Origin: an uncultured Clostridia bacterium
GTDB taxonomy: Bacteria > Bacillota > Clostridia > Oscillospirales > Acutalibacteraceae
DNA: 5,777 nt
NCBI GenBank assembly: GCA_947629295.1
Contig: CANRDH010000109.1
Coordinates: 1-5,777 of the forward strand
Reading direction: 5' to 3'
Under the pieces are notes generated by a model. The model did no database searches, was not told where the DNA came from, and was given only the letters and a program-made list of their open reading frames with translations. Positions 1-4,803 of this stretch are shown piece by piece. Both the position numbers and the translations under genes were made by a program. Numbering within the stretch: the first letter of the stretch is position 1; each line of letters starts with the position of its first letter.

Positions 1-222
1 GCACTGTCAATTCGTAATGGCTCTATTCAAAACAATTACTCTATAGCTCGACCGTAAATTTACTCGGTGAACAAGAAAGGTTTATCATTTCTGCCTGCGG
101 AGCGGCTCCATGGAGCCGGTGCCGTGCCGGCACTGTCAATTCGTAATGGCTCTATTCAAAACAATTACTCTATAGCTCGACCGTTAATTCACTTTATGAA
201 TCAGATATGAGTTTGTCATTTG
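1..222. repeat. ~129-bp direct repeat, about 1.7 copies, truncated at the window edge
   Basis: Bases 1-55 are identical to 130-184 (offset 129). Weaker similarity continues to about 90 and 221, where both copies end in a TCATTT run. The second copy is entered through the palindrome GTGCCGGCAC at 124-133, and the window starts with GCAC, so the first copy probably had the same palindrome just outside. Between the copies lies a perfect 16-bp palindrome (103-118). Within the unit, CTCTAT occurs at 21-26 and 39-44, and GTAAT/ATTAC at 14-18/35-39 could pair. I see no ORF or transposase. This could be a short tandem array or two copies of a dispersed intergenic element; the left boundary is not visible. 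Confidence 0.85.
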
Positions 223-230
223 TAGATACG

Positions 231-252
231 GAAAGCCTCGCAAGAGGCTTTC
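231..252. repeat. Perfect 9-bp hairpin with GCAA loop
   Basis: GAAAGCCTC (231-239) and GAGGCTTTC (244-252) are exact inverted repeats around a GCAA tetraloop of the GNRA type. No T-run follows on either strand (the plus side continues TCGACACTTTCTT), so it is a poor intrinsic terminator. It may belong to the structured, repeat-like block extending to about 420. Confidence 0.6.
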
Positions 253-272
253 TCGACACTTTCTTACGCCCA

Positions 273-378
273 CCGACAGGCAAAGCAAATGTCGGGACAA
301 TTAGCTTTTCGGCAATTTAAACCCACGGTGGAGCAACCCCGGCGAATGCCGGGATTGACAGCGGCGGCACGCCGCCGG
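273..378. repeat. Cluster of three GC-rich hairpins, no gene seen
   Basis: Inverted repeats follow closely: CCGACA/TGTCGG at 273-278/290-295, CCCGGC/GCCGGG at 338-343/348-353 with a GAAT loop, and CGGCGG/CCGCCG around 365-380 with a CACG loop. Read on the minus strand, about 382-345 resembles plus-strand 118-143: both have GGTGCCG, then a GC palindrome, then CTGTCAAT and TTCG. This suggests inverted relatives of one element. ORFs crossing this block on both strands lack ribosome binding sites and look fortuitous. Function unknown: dispersed intergenic repeat or structured RNA. Confidence 0.5.
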
Positions 379-386
379 CACCCCGC

Positions 387-419
387 AAAAATGCACTCCT
401 GTAAAAAACAGAAGTGCAT
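387..419 (-). terminator. Intrinsic terminator-like hairpin for the minus-strand peptide transcript
   Basis: Two arms at 391-402 and 408-419 form a 12-bp stem with one C/A mismatch and a five-base loop. Read on the minus strand, the stem is followed by a short T-run (391-387) and then GCGGGG. It lies about 60 bases beyond the stop of the small ORF at 481-573. A second inverted repeat, TCCGC/GCGGA with additional pairs, lies just upstream in the same transcript (about 451-474). The T-run is short, so termination may be partial. Confidence 0.5.
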
Positions 420-480
420 AAATGACATATATGAAATTTTCCGTAGTTTCCGCCCAAAAAATATTGAGCGGACAAAGATA

Positions 481-573
481 TTAACGTGCCTTAACCATAT
501 ACGGGCAAATTCCATGCTTCTGCTTTAATATTATACTGTATCGTGTCGGTCGTGTAATGAATTTTATTGTCAT
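481..573 (-). CDS. Small basic peptide of unknown function (30 aa)
   Basis: This minus-strand ORF of 30 codons plus TAA begins MTIKFITRPT and ends HGICPYMVKAR. ATG is at 573-571 and the stop at 483-481. It contains eight K/R/H residues, no acidic residues and a single Cys, so it is strongly cationic; there is no clear transmembrane segment. Its gene-like context supports expression: AGGTGA (584-579) lies 5 bases before ATG, a TTGACA-N17-TATCAT promoter lies further upstream, and a terminator-like hairpin lies downstream. I do not recognise a family. Possibilities are a regulatory or leader peptide, a signalling or antimicrobial-like peptide, or an unneeded ORF inside an sRNA. The overlapping 83-codon ORF in another frame lacks such signals. 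Confidence 0.5.
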   Translation of the reverse strand: MTIKFITRPTRYSIILKQKHGICPYMVKAR

Positions 574-605
574 GAAATTCACCTGCTTTCCTTAAAATAT
601 GTTTA

Positions 606-634
606 ATGATAACCCACATTTCCGGATTTGTCAA
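606..634 (-). promoter_or_regulatory. Sigma-A-type promoter for the minus-strand peptide gene
   Basis: On the minus strand, TTGACA (634-629) is followed by exactly 17 bases and TATCAT (611-606), which is 6/6 and 5/6 matches to consensus. Transcription would begin near 599, leaving a leader of about 25 bases that contains the AGGTGA ribosome binding site. The -35 overlaps the plus-strand TTGTCA at 628-633 used by the proposed divergent promoter. Confidence 0.6.
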
Positions 635-655
635 GCTTTTTTAAAAAAAAATAAT
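628..655 (+). promoter_or_regulatory. Possible promoter for the gene at 719
   Basis: TTGTCA (628-633), a 16-base spacer and AATAAT (650-655) match consensus at 5/6 positions each. Other -10 registers are possible in this AT-rich stretch. Transcription would start near 662, giving a leader of about 57 bases. The -35 overlaps the TTGACA of the divergent minus-strand promoter because TTGTCAA reads as TTGACAA on the other strand. Confidence 0.4.
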
Positions 656-718
656 ATTATATGTTATTTCTGCGGTTTGCGGTAATACTAAAATAAATGG
701 AATGTGAGGGATAGTAAA

Positions 719-1258
719 ATGATAAATGTCGTAATATGCGGAGATTGCGGAGAAAAATCTCTTACCCGTGCCGTGGTCAATGCCTGCACGAAATACGGCG
801 GTGCGCTTGTATGTGACGGAGATAAGATATACCGTACACAAAACGCCCCGCGTTATCTGATTTTCAGTATGTGTACGCTTGCAGACCTGTACTTGCCCGA
901 CAGCATAGTTATTTTCGGAAAGGCTCTTATGCAGATACAGAAAAGCATAAGTCTTGACAATACCATATGTGTGCTTGATACGGAAAACAATGACGCAATA
1001 AATTTATTGGGAGGCTCCTCGGCACTTGCGGTGGGATGCTCAATGTCCGAACGTGATACCCTGACGGTTTCAGGGAATATTGACGAAAATACTTCCCTTG
1101 TCAGTCTTAGAAGAGATCTCAGGACGCCGGCAGGAATTATTGAGCCGCAGGATTTTATTGTCAAGACAGACCGTTCATTTTCGATATACCCTCGCCTTGC
1201 CGCAGCAGCAATCCTTCTCCTCGGAGGTACAGACAGTACAGACGGCTTTGAATTCTGA
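719..1258 (+). CDS. Conserved-looking hypothetical protein, 179 aa
   Basis: I do not recognise this protein. I chose ATG 719 because GAGGG at 706-710 sits 8 bases upstream; the longer reading from GTG 704 would put this site inside the gene. The N-terminus MINVVICGDCGEKSL looks like the first beta strand and turn of an alpha/beta (Rossmann-like) fold, but no classical P-loop is present. The middle contains hydrophobic strands (YLIFSMC, SIVIFGKAL, TICVLDTEN). The C-terminal half has a DTLTVSG stretch, then SIYPRLAAAAILLLGG. No signal peptide is evident, so it is probably cytosolic. The DTLTxS-type segment faintly recalls Mur-ligase proteins, but this is not strong enough to name it. It appears monocistronic: 170 bases and a new promoter separate it from the ABC gene. 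Confidence 0.8.
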   Translation: MINVVICGDCGEKSLTRAVVNACTKYGGALVCDGDKIYRTQNAPRYLIFSMCTLADLYLPDSIVIFGKALMQIQKSISLDNTICVLDTENNDAINLLGGSSALAVGCSMSERDTLTVSGNIDENTSLVSLRRDLRTPAGIIEPQDFIVKTDRSFSIYPRLAAAAILLLGGTDSTDGFEF

Positions 1259-1303
1259 AATTAATGCCTGCCATAAAATAAGTCTTTATCCGTTTTATAC
1301 AAA

Positions 1304-1323
1304 TTATAATGATGTAATTATAA
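1304..1323. repeat. AT-only inverted repeat in the 719-gene 3' region
   Basis: TTATAAT (1304-1310) and ATTATAA (1317-1323) are exact 7-base arms around GATGTA, 45 bases after the 719 gene's stop. The stem has no G-C pairs and precedes an A-rich rather than T-rich stretch, so it is weak as a terminator. No better terminator is visible between the two genes. Confidence 0.3.
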
Positions 1324-1369
1324 AAAATAATAAAATTCGCTTTCAAATTGATAAGGCTTCGATAATTTG

Positions 1370-1398
1370 TTGACAAAACTATGTTTAGAGGTTAAAAT
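1370..1398 (+). promoter_or_regulatory. Sigma-A-type promoter of the ABC ATPase gene
   Basis: TTGACA (1370-1375), a 17-base spacer and TAAAAT (1393-1398) match consensus at 6/6 and 5/6. Transcription would start near 1405, about 24 bases before ATG 1429. GGAAGGG at 1411-1417 is the likely ribosome binding site, 11 bases from the start codon. Confidence 0.7.
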
Positions 1399-1428
1399 AT
1401 ATGATAATACGGAAGGGATAGTGATAAT

Positions 1429-2181
1429 ATGGAGGAAATAATTGCAACCAAAACCGATTCGGATGAACCTATTATTGAATTTAAAAATGTAAGCAAGGTT
1501 TATACTTTATATAAAAACAGCAAGCAGCAATTTATGGCACTTTTTGTAAAATCAAAGAAATTCAAAAGGCATAAGGCTCTTGAAGGGGTGAGCTTCAGTA
1601 TCCGCAGGGGAGAATCCGTTGCCATAATAGGAAAAAACGGTTCGGGAAAATCTACGATACTGAAGATGATAACGGGTGTAGCATACCCCACAATGGGAGA
1701 AGTCAGAGTTAAGGGCAGAGTTGCCGCACTCCTTGAGCTTACGGCGGGATTTGTTGCGGATATGACAGGAAGGGAAAATATAAGCTTCAAATGTTATGTT
1801 CTCGGTCTGAGTGACACGGAAATAAAGGAGATTGAGCAGAAGGTAATTGATTTTGCCGATCTTGGGGAATACATAGACCAGCCTGTGCGTACATATTCCT
1901 CGGGAATGAAAATGCGTCTGGGCTTTGCGATAAACATAAACATGGATCCCGATATCCTTGTCATAGATGAGGCTCTCAGCGTGGGTGACGCAGCTTTCAA
2001 GAGAAAATGCAAGGATAAGATACGTGAAATGATAAAAAGAAACATAACCGTGATGTATGTAAGCCACGGAAGGGATATCCGTGAAATATGCGACAGGTGT
2101 ATATATCTGCAAAAGGGTAAGGTTATATTTGACGGTTCTATGGAAGAAACAATGGAAAGATACCCTGAATTTGCAAAATAA
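1429..2181 (+). CDS. ABC transporter ATP-binding protein, polysaccharide/teichoic acid export type
   Basis: This 250-aa protein is a complete ABC nucleotide-binding domain acting at the inner face of the membrane. It has Walker A GKNGSGKST (68-76), signature YSSGMKMRL (156-164), Walker B ILVIDE (176-181) with D-loop SVGD (184-187), and H-loop His213. LLELTAGFVADMTGRENI (101-118), following an N-terminal KVYTLYKN segment, is characteristic of TagH/Wzt/KpsT-family ATPases, which power export of cell-wall or capsular polymers with a TagG-like ABC-2 permease. Length matches short family members lacking a C-terminal carbohydrate-binding extension. No TagG-like permease is encoded here; the next gene encodes a small, different membrane protein. 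It has its own promoter at 1370. The family assignment is firm, but the exported substrate is unknown. Confidence 0.92.
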   Translation: MEEIIATKTDSDEPIIEFKNVSKVYTLYKNSKQQFMALFVKSKKFKRHKALEGVSFSIRRGESVAIIGKNGSGKSTILKMITGVAYPTMGEVRVKGRVAALLELTAGFVADMTGRENISFKCYVLGLSDTEIKEIEQKVIDFADLGEYIDQPVRTYSSGMKMRLGFAININMDPDILVIDEALSVGDAAFKRKCKDKIREMIKRNITVMYVSHGRDIREICDRCIYLQKGKVIFDGSMEETMERYPEFAK

Positions 2182-2194
2182 TTTCAATTAAAAT

Positions 2195-2235
2195 ACCCTC
2201 ACATTTTGGAATTTTCAGACTTCCTGTGTGAGGGT
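2195..2235. repeat. Strong inverted repeat after the ABC gene; possible terminator or attenuator
   Basis: ACCCTCACA (2195-2203) and TGTGAGGGT (2227-2235) are exact 9-base arms; inside them GGAA (2208-2211) and TTCC (2221-2224) can extend the hairpin. It begins 14 bases after the ABC gene's stop. No clear T-run follows on the plus strand (GTAATATTAG), so full termination is doubtful; partial termination or 3'-end protection is possible. It also covers the TTG codon at 2206, arguing against that as the next gene's start. Confidence 0.55.
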
Positions 2236-2274
2236 GTAATATTAGGGAGAATTTTTGCATATGCTGTAACGGTG

Positions 2275-2802
2275 ATGTGTGTGAGAAAGTATTTCCCGCT
2301 TGTCGGTGCGGCTGTCATTTTCAGCTTCGGTGCTGTCCTTCATATGTCTTTTTTACTTTCGGAGCGGGCTGCATGGAGCTATATTGTATCAAGCGTGAAT
2401 TTCTCCGCTTGGGAGCTGTATAAGCCGTTTGCCTATTCATATATTTTCTTTATAATTGTAGAGCTTTCATATCTTCGTCCGTCCCTGTTAGGTTTTCTCA
2501 GCGCAAAGCTTATCGGAATGTATGTGCTGTGCGGCGCGATTTTGGCGGGAGCTATGCTTTGCCGTTTTATTCCTACGAATATGTTTATCACTCGGCTTGC
2601 CGCGGCGGCGGCAGGGATTATTCTTGCGCAGGCTGTCGGGTACAGGCTTTATGCCGCGCATTTCAAAACCGATTATTTTATAATTCCGCTCCTTGCTTCA
2701 CTCTGTGCAATGATATTTCTTTTGCTGATGCTTTCGTTTTATCCTCCGCATTGGGGAATTTTTTATGATTTTTATTCGGGCGGTTTCGGAAGGTATGTGT
2801 AA
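2275..2802 (+). CDS. Small integral membrane protein, DUF6512-like
   Basis: Read from ATG 2275, this is a 175-aa protein with about five hydrophobic membrane segments (near residues 7-28, 51-67, 77-97, 104-125 and 134-155). NFSAWELYKP (42-51) after the first helix and FYPPHWGIFYD (155-165) near the C-terminus resemble conserved features I associate with DUF6512 membrane proteins (NESVWEHLK-like and FYPPH...D...G-like). The frame stays open back to TTG 2206, but that start lies inside a hairpin and lacks a ribosome binding site; 2275 fits family length better, although its own site is weak. GTG 2272 is also possible. Function is unknown. It follows the ABC ATPase by 93 bases, so co-transcription and partnership are possible, but it is smaller than and unlike an ABC-2 permease. 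Confidence 0.7.
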   Translation: MCVRKYFPLVGAAVIFSFGAVLHMSFLLSERAAWSYIVSSVNFSAWELYKPFAYSYIFFIIVELSYLRPSLLGFLSAKLIGMYVLCGAILAGAMLCRFIPTNMFITRLAAAAAGIILAQAVGYRLYAAHFKTDYFIIPLLASLCAMIFLLLMLSFYPPHWGIFYDFYSGGFGRYV

Positions 2803-2894
2803 TTGTCTCTTTATAAATAAATCTATCAATGTAAAAATAAATATATATTGAAATTCAAGTGTGTTACTTGGTAATGTTAAAAATCATTAAGGGG

Positions 2895-3074
2895 ATGCAG
2901 GAATTGGATAAAGAAGAAATGGAAAACCGTATTGCACGTGTAAATGCAACAATGGCAATGGAGGGTATGCCTCTGACGGAGGAGGAAAAGGATGTATTGA
3001 GGGATATATACCCGGGCAAAATTTCTTATGAAGAAGTTATCAGTGAATTAATAGAAAAATACACTGAATCATAG
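2895..3074 (+). CDS. VbhA-like (Fic inhibitory helix) antitoxin domain protein, about 59 aa
   Basis: This small acidic protein is predicted to be helical. Helix one contains NATMAMEG (17-24), matching the [S/T]-x-x-x-E-[G/N] inhibitory motif of Fic antitoxins (T19, E23, G24). In that family the Glu blocks productive ATP binding by a Fic AMP-transferase. The rest, PLTEEEKDVLRDIYPGKISY then EEVISELIEKY, fits the short VbhA-domain layout (helix, loop, helix, GxIxxEE, helix). The start is uncertain: AAGGGG (2889-2894) abuts ATG 2895 and is better spaced, at 9 bases, for TTG 2904; the frame is open to GTG 2859, and ATG 2919 would still retain the motif. No Fic protein (HPFxxGNGR) is encoded beside it. 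The family call is from motif and layout only. Confidence 0.65.
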   Translation: MQELDKEEMENRIARVNATMAMEGMPLTEEEKDVLRDIYPGKISYEEVISELIEKYTES

Positions 3075-3099
3075 AAGTATAAATAAAGCTTTTTTCATT

Positions 3100-3115
3100 A
3101 AAAAAATATTTTTTT
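3100..3115. repeat. Perfect 16-bp AT palindrome (A7-TA-T7)
   Basis: Seven A, TA and seven T form an exact palindrome 25 bases after the stop of the antitoxin-like gene, followed by GGGG. It may act as a weak terminator for that gene, with a T-run at the end, although the stem has no G-C pairs. A near-identical A6-TA-T6 palindrome occurs at 3328-3341. Confidence 0.6.
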
Positions 3116-3327
3116 GGGGTTATACAATGCGTAAATGTTGAAAACTTGGTTTAAAGTGTGGAAAATACGTTGATTGGATGTTGAAAACTCGGTGGAAAAG
3201 TTGAATATATCGGTATTTTACCACTGTGTAAACAGTGAAATGACTTTCAACATGGAAAAAAATTCATATTTTTGCTCTCATAAAATAACAATTTGTATTA
3301 TTCTGTATGTCAAGAAGTAATTTTAAT

Positions 3328-3341
3328 AAAAAATATTTTTT
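3328..3341. repeat. Perfect 14-bp AT palindrome (A6-TA-T6)
   Basis: This is the shorter twin of the palindrome at 3100-3115. Together they flank the region with repeated GTTGAAAA and GTGGAAAA motifs. Such tracts could be curved or easily melted DNA. Chance occurrence is possible in sequence this AT-rich. Confidence 0.5.
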
Positions 3342-3453
3342 GTTATAGTTTGCTGATTTGCAAATTATTGTCTTGGTCTTATTTGTGATTTATTGGAAAA
3401 ATTCAGATTGTAATTCATATACGGTTATGTTAAAATTATTATGGGTGATAAGT

Positions 3454-4257
3454 ATGAGTGATGATATAACAAATAAAGATAAAGGTATAATGAAATATGT
3501 CGGGCTCGGTATTCGTGTTCTTATCGTATCAGCTTCGCTTATTATGATATATTGGTATATTGACTCCCGATTTATAGGTTTCGGAAATCTGGCGGGAATA
3601 TTATTCTTTGTCATTGCGGCCGGATGCGCGATTTTCTATAATTACATAAAAAAATTTATATCAAAACTCCGCAAAAGGAAAGGCGGAAAAATTGCTGTGA
3701 ATATTGTTTTTGTGCTGATAGGACTTTTTATTATATATGTTGTGACAGCGCTCTGTCTTATGTTCTACGGTTCGGGAAAGGCTCCCGAAAAGGGTGCTAC
3801 CGTGGTTGTTCTCGGCTGTGAGGTCAGAGGGGAGACTCCGAGTCAGGCGCTTAAAAACCGTCTTGACGCCGCGTATTCCTATCTTACCGAGAATCCCGAT
3901 TCAAAGGCTGTGCTTTCGGGCGGACAGGGAGATAATGAGAATATAAGCGAAGCTGAATGTATGTACAGATACCTGACGGAAATGGGAATATCTGAGGACA
4001 GACTGTATAAAGAGGATAAATCCGCCACAACGTATGAAAACATAAAATTTTCCATGGAGATAATAAAGAATAACAAGCTCAGTAAGAATTTGGCTATTGT
4101 TACCGACTGGTACCACGAATACAGAGCTTCACTCATAGCAAAAAGGCAGGGAATTGAAAATGTCGGGGCGGTAGGAGCGCCGACTCAGACCTACCTTACA
4201 GCCAATCTTGTGACAAGGGAGATATTTGCGCTCGGCAAGGAATTGATATTTGGATGA
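3454..4257 (+). CDS. YdcF/SanA-family DUF218 membrane protein, 267 aa
   Basis: The start is ATG 3454, preceded 4 bases upstream by GGTGAT (3444-3449); the frame is open back to TTG 3358, but that stretch has no ribosome binding site. The N-terminus has about three membrane helices (near residues 15-36, 43-63 and 80-104) with a basic loop KLRKRKGGK (71-79) on the probable cytoplasmic side. A DUF218 domain follows from about 115 to 260: VVVLGCEVRGETPSQ, then RLDAAYSYL, SGGQGDNENISEA, SATTYENI and TDWYHEYRA. These are the conserved Gly-, Glu- and His-containing blocks of the YdcF/SanA/ElyC group, some members of which influence envelope integrity or peptidoglycan metabolism; no activity can be assigned here. 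With three helices, the DUF218 domain would lie outside the cell. It appears monocistronic; a weak TTGTAA-N17-TAAAAT match lies at 3408-3436. Confidence 0.88.
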   Translation: MSDDITNKDKGIMKYVGLGIRVLIVSASLIMIYWYIDSRFIGFGNLAGILFFVIAAGCAIFYNYIKKFISKLRKRKGGKIAVNIVFVLIGLFIIYVVTALCLMFYGSGKAPEKGATVVVLGCEVRGETPSQALKNRLDAAYSYLTENPDSKAVLSGGQGDNENISEAECMYRYLTEMGISEDRLYKEDKSATTYENIKFSMEIIKNNKLSKNLAIVTDWYHEYRASLIAKRQGIENVGAVGAPTQTYLTANLVTREIFALGKELIFG

Positions 4258-4287
4258 ATTTTAAAATCCATAAGCCGTTAATACTTG

Positions 4288-4310
4288 ATATAATTCCGAG
4301 GGAATTGTAT
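4288..4310 (+). terminator. Possible terminator of the DUF218 gene
   Basis: ATATAATTCC (4288-4297) and GGAATTGTAT (4301-4310) pair over 10 bases, including one T-G pair, around a GAG loop. It lies 30 bases after the stop codon. The following AATTAATTC has few Ts, so it is only a tentative terminator. Confidence 0.35.
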
Positions 4311-4336
4311 AATTAATTCAGACGCTCCTAAATAGT

Positions 4337-4390
4337 CGGTTAAAAGGATAACCGTCCGGTTGGGAGATAGGCCGGTCATTTCTTTATTCA
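4337..4390 (+). terminator. Tandem hairpins ending in a T-rich stretch; possible second terminator
   Basis: CGGTTA/TAACCG (4337-4342/4349-4354) is directly followed by CCGGTT/GGCCGG (4356-4361/4370-4375, two T-G pairs) and then TCATTTCTTTATT. CTCC at 4326-4329 can instead pair with GGGAG at 4362-4366, so alternative folds exist. It could terminate the DUF218 transcript before the trp promoter or be a short structured RNA. It does not match a riboswitch class I recognise. Confidence 0.35.
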
Positions 4391-4466
4391 GTCGGATGTC
4401 ACAGGGTATACTGCGTAATTTGTCAAATAGTGATATGGTAAATTATTAAAAAAGTAAAAATAGGTG

Positions 4467-4495
4467 TTGACAAATACGAAAACAGGGAATATAAT
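4467..4495 (+). promoter_or_regulatory. Consensus sigma-A promoter of the trp leader
   Basis: TTGACA (4467-4472), a 17-base spacer and TATAAT (4490-4495) are a perfect match to the housekeeping consensus. Transcription would start near 4502, just upstream of the T-box leader. Strong constitutive initiation with control at termination is typical of T-box operons. Confidence 0.85.
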
Positions 4496-4523
4496 AGTAC
4501 TTAATTAAATGACTCATTAAAAC

Positions 4524-4788
4524 CGTTGATCGGGAGTAGTAGGTAAAGGCGATAGCTTCAGAGAACCGCTGTTTGGTGTGAATGCGGCAGCTCAGCTTTG
4601 ATTGAATGGACCCGTAAGGGCGGCAGGAAACCCGTGTGGGGAGTAATGGCCGACGGAATCTGACCGTTATCAGCAGAAAATGTATGTATGTACATTATTG
4701 AGAGGGCGTTTTGCGTCAATTTGGGTGGTACCGCAGAAGTTACAGGCTTTTGTCCCATGAGGTGGGACAGGAGCCTTTATTTAATTTT
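4524..4788 (+). ncRNA. T-box leader riboswitch, tRNA-Trp type
   Basis: The leader contains the family's ordered landmarks: an early GGGAGTAGTAGGTAAA segment (about 4532-4546) typical of Stem I, a distal GAGAACC/TGGTGTGAATGCGG region, a specifier context GAATGGACC with TGG at 4607-4609, and the T-box core TGGGTGGTACCGCAG (4722-4736). An antiterminator would form around that core when its TGGT bulge binds the uncharged tRNA 3' end; otherwise the terminator at 4744-4788 forms. The specifier TGG and the downstream trpE agree on tryptophan. The exact 5' boundary is approximate. Confidence 0.93.
4744..4788 (+). terminator. T-box-controlled intrinsic terminator
   Basis: Arms 4744-4757 and 4763-4776 form a 14-bp stem (two T-G pairs) around a TGAGG loop, followed by the T-rich stretch 4777-4788. 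It lies immediately after the T-box core and ends just before the trpE ribosome binding site, as required for read-through control. Confidence 0.9.
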
Positions 4789-4803
4789 CAGGAGGAATGA
4801 AGT

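Larger units (their letters stand above)
3075..3453. other. AT-rich intergenic region with repeated DnaA-box-like motifs
   Basis: No convincing gene is present. ATGTTGAAAACTTGGT (3135-3150) recurs with one mismatch at 3178-3193, and TTTCAACAT (3245-3253) is the same core inverted. TGTGGAAAA (3157-3165) differs by one base from the reverse DnaA box TGTGGATAA; GGTGGAAAA (3191-3199) and TTATACAAT (3120-3128) are more distant matches. CACTGT/ACAGTG (3222-3227/3232-3237) forms a hairpin with a GTAA loop. Two AT palindromes, at 3100-3115 and 3328-3341, bracket these motifs. Similar motif mixes occur near clostridial replication origins, but no dnaA is visible, so an origin is only a hypothesis. Confidence 0.45.

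Noticed and set aside
1..184. CRISPR-like array
   Set aside because: Only two copies of a 55-bp repeat separated by 74 bp that itself partly resembles the sequence after the second copy; no regular short spacers.
264..515. 83-codon minus-strand ORF
   Set aside because: It has no ribosome binding site, overlaps the better-supported 30-codon ORF in another frame, and runs through the terminator-like hairpin and GC palindromes; its Cys/Arg-rich C-terminus is translated repeat.
289..528. 79-codon plus-strand ORF
   Set aside because: It has no ribosome binding site or promoter and crosses the hairpin cluster; opposite to the better-supported minus-strand unit.
704..718. GTG start giving five extra residues for the 719 gene
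   Set aside because: The GAGGG ribosome binding site lies within this extension and is ideally placed for ATG 719.
1552..2187. 211-codon minus-strand ORF
   Set aside because: It lies entirely opposite the ABC ATPase, whose motifs are unmistakable; a codon-bias shadow.
3290..3313. Minus-strand promoter TTGACA with TGTTAT
   Set aside because: The -10 is poor and no ORF or clear terminator follows on that strand, so an sRNA could not be supported.
3358..3453. Upstream extension of the DUF218 protein from TTG 3358
   Set aside because: No ribosome binding site, AT-rich composition, and GGTGAT is correctly placed for ATG 3454.
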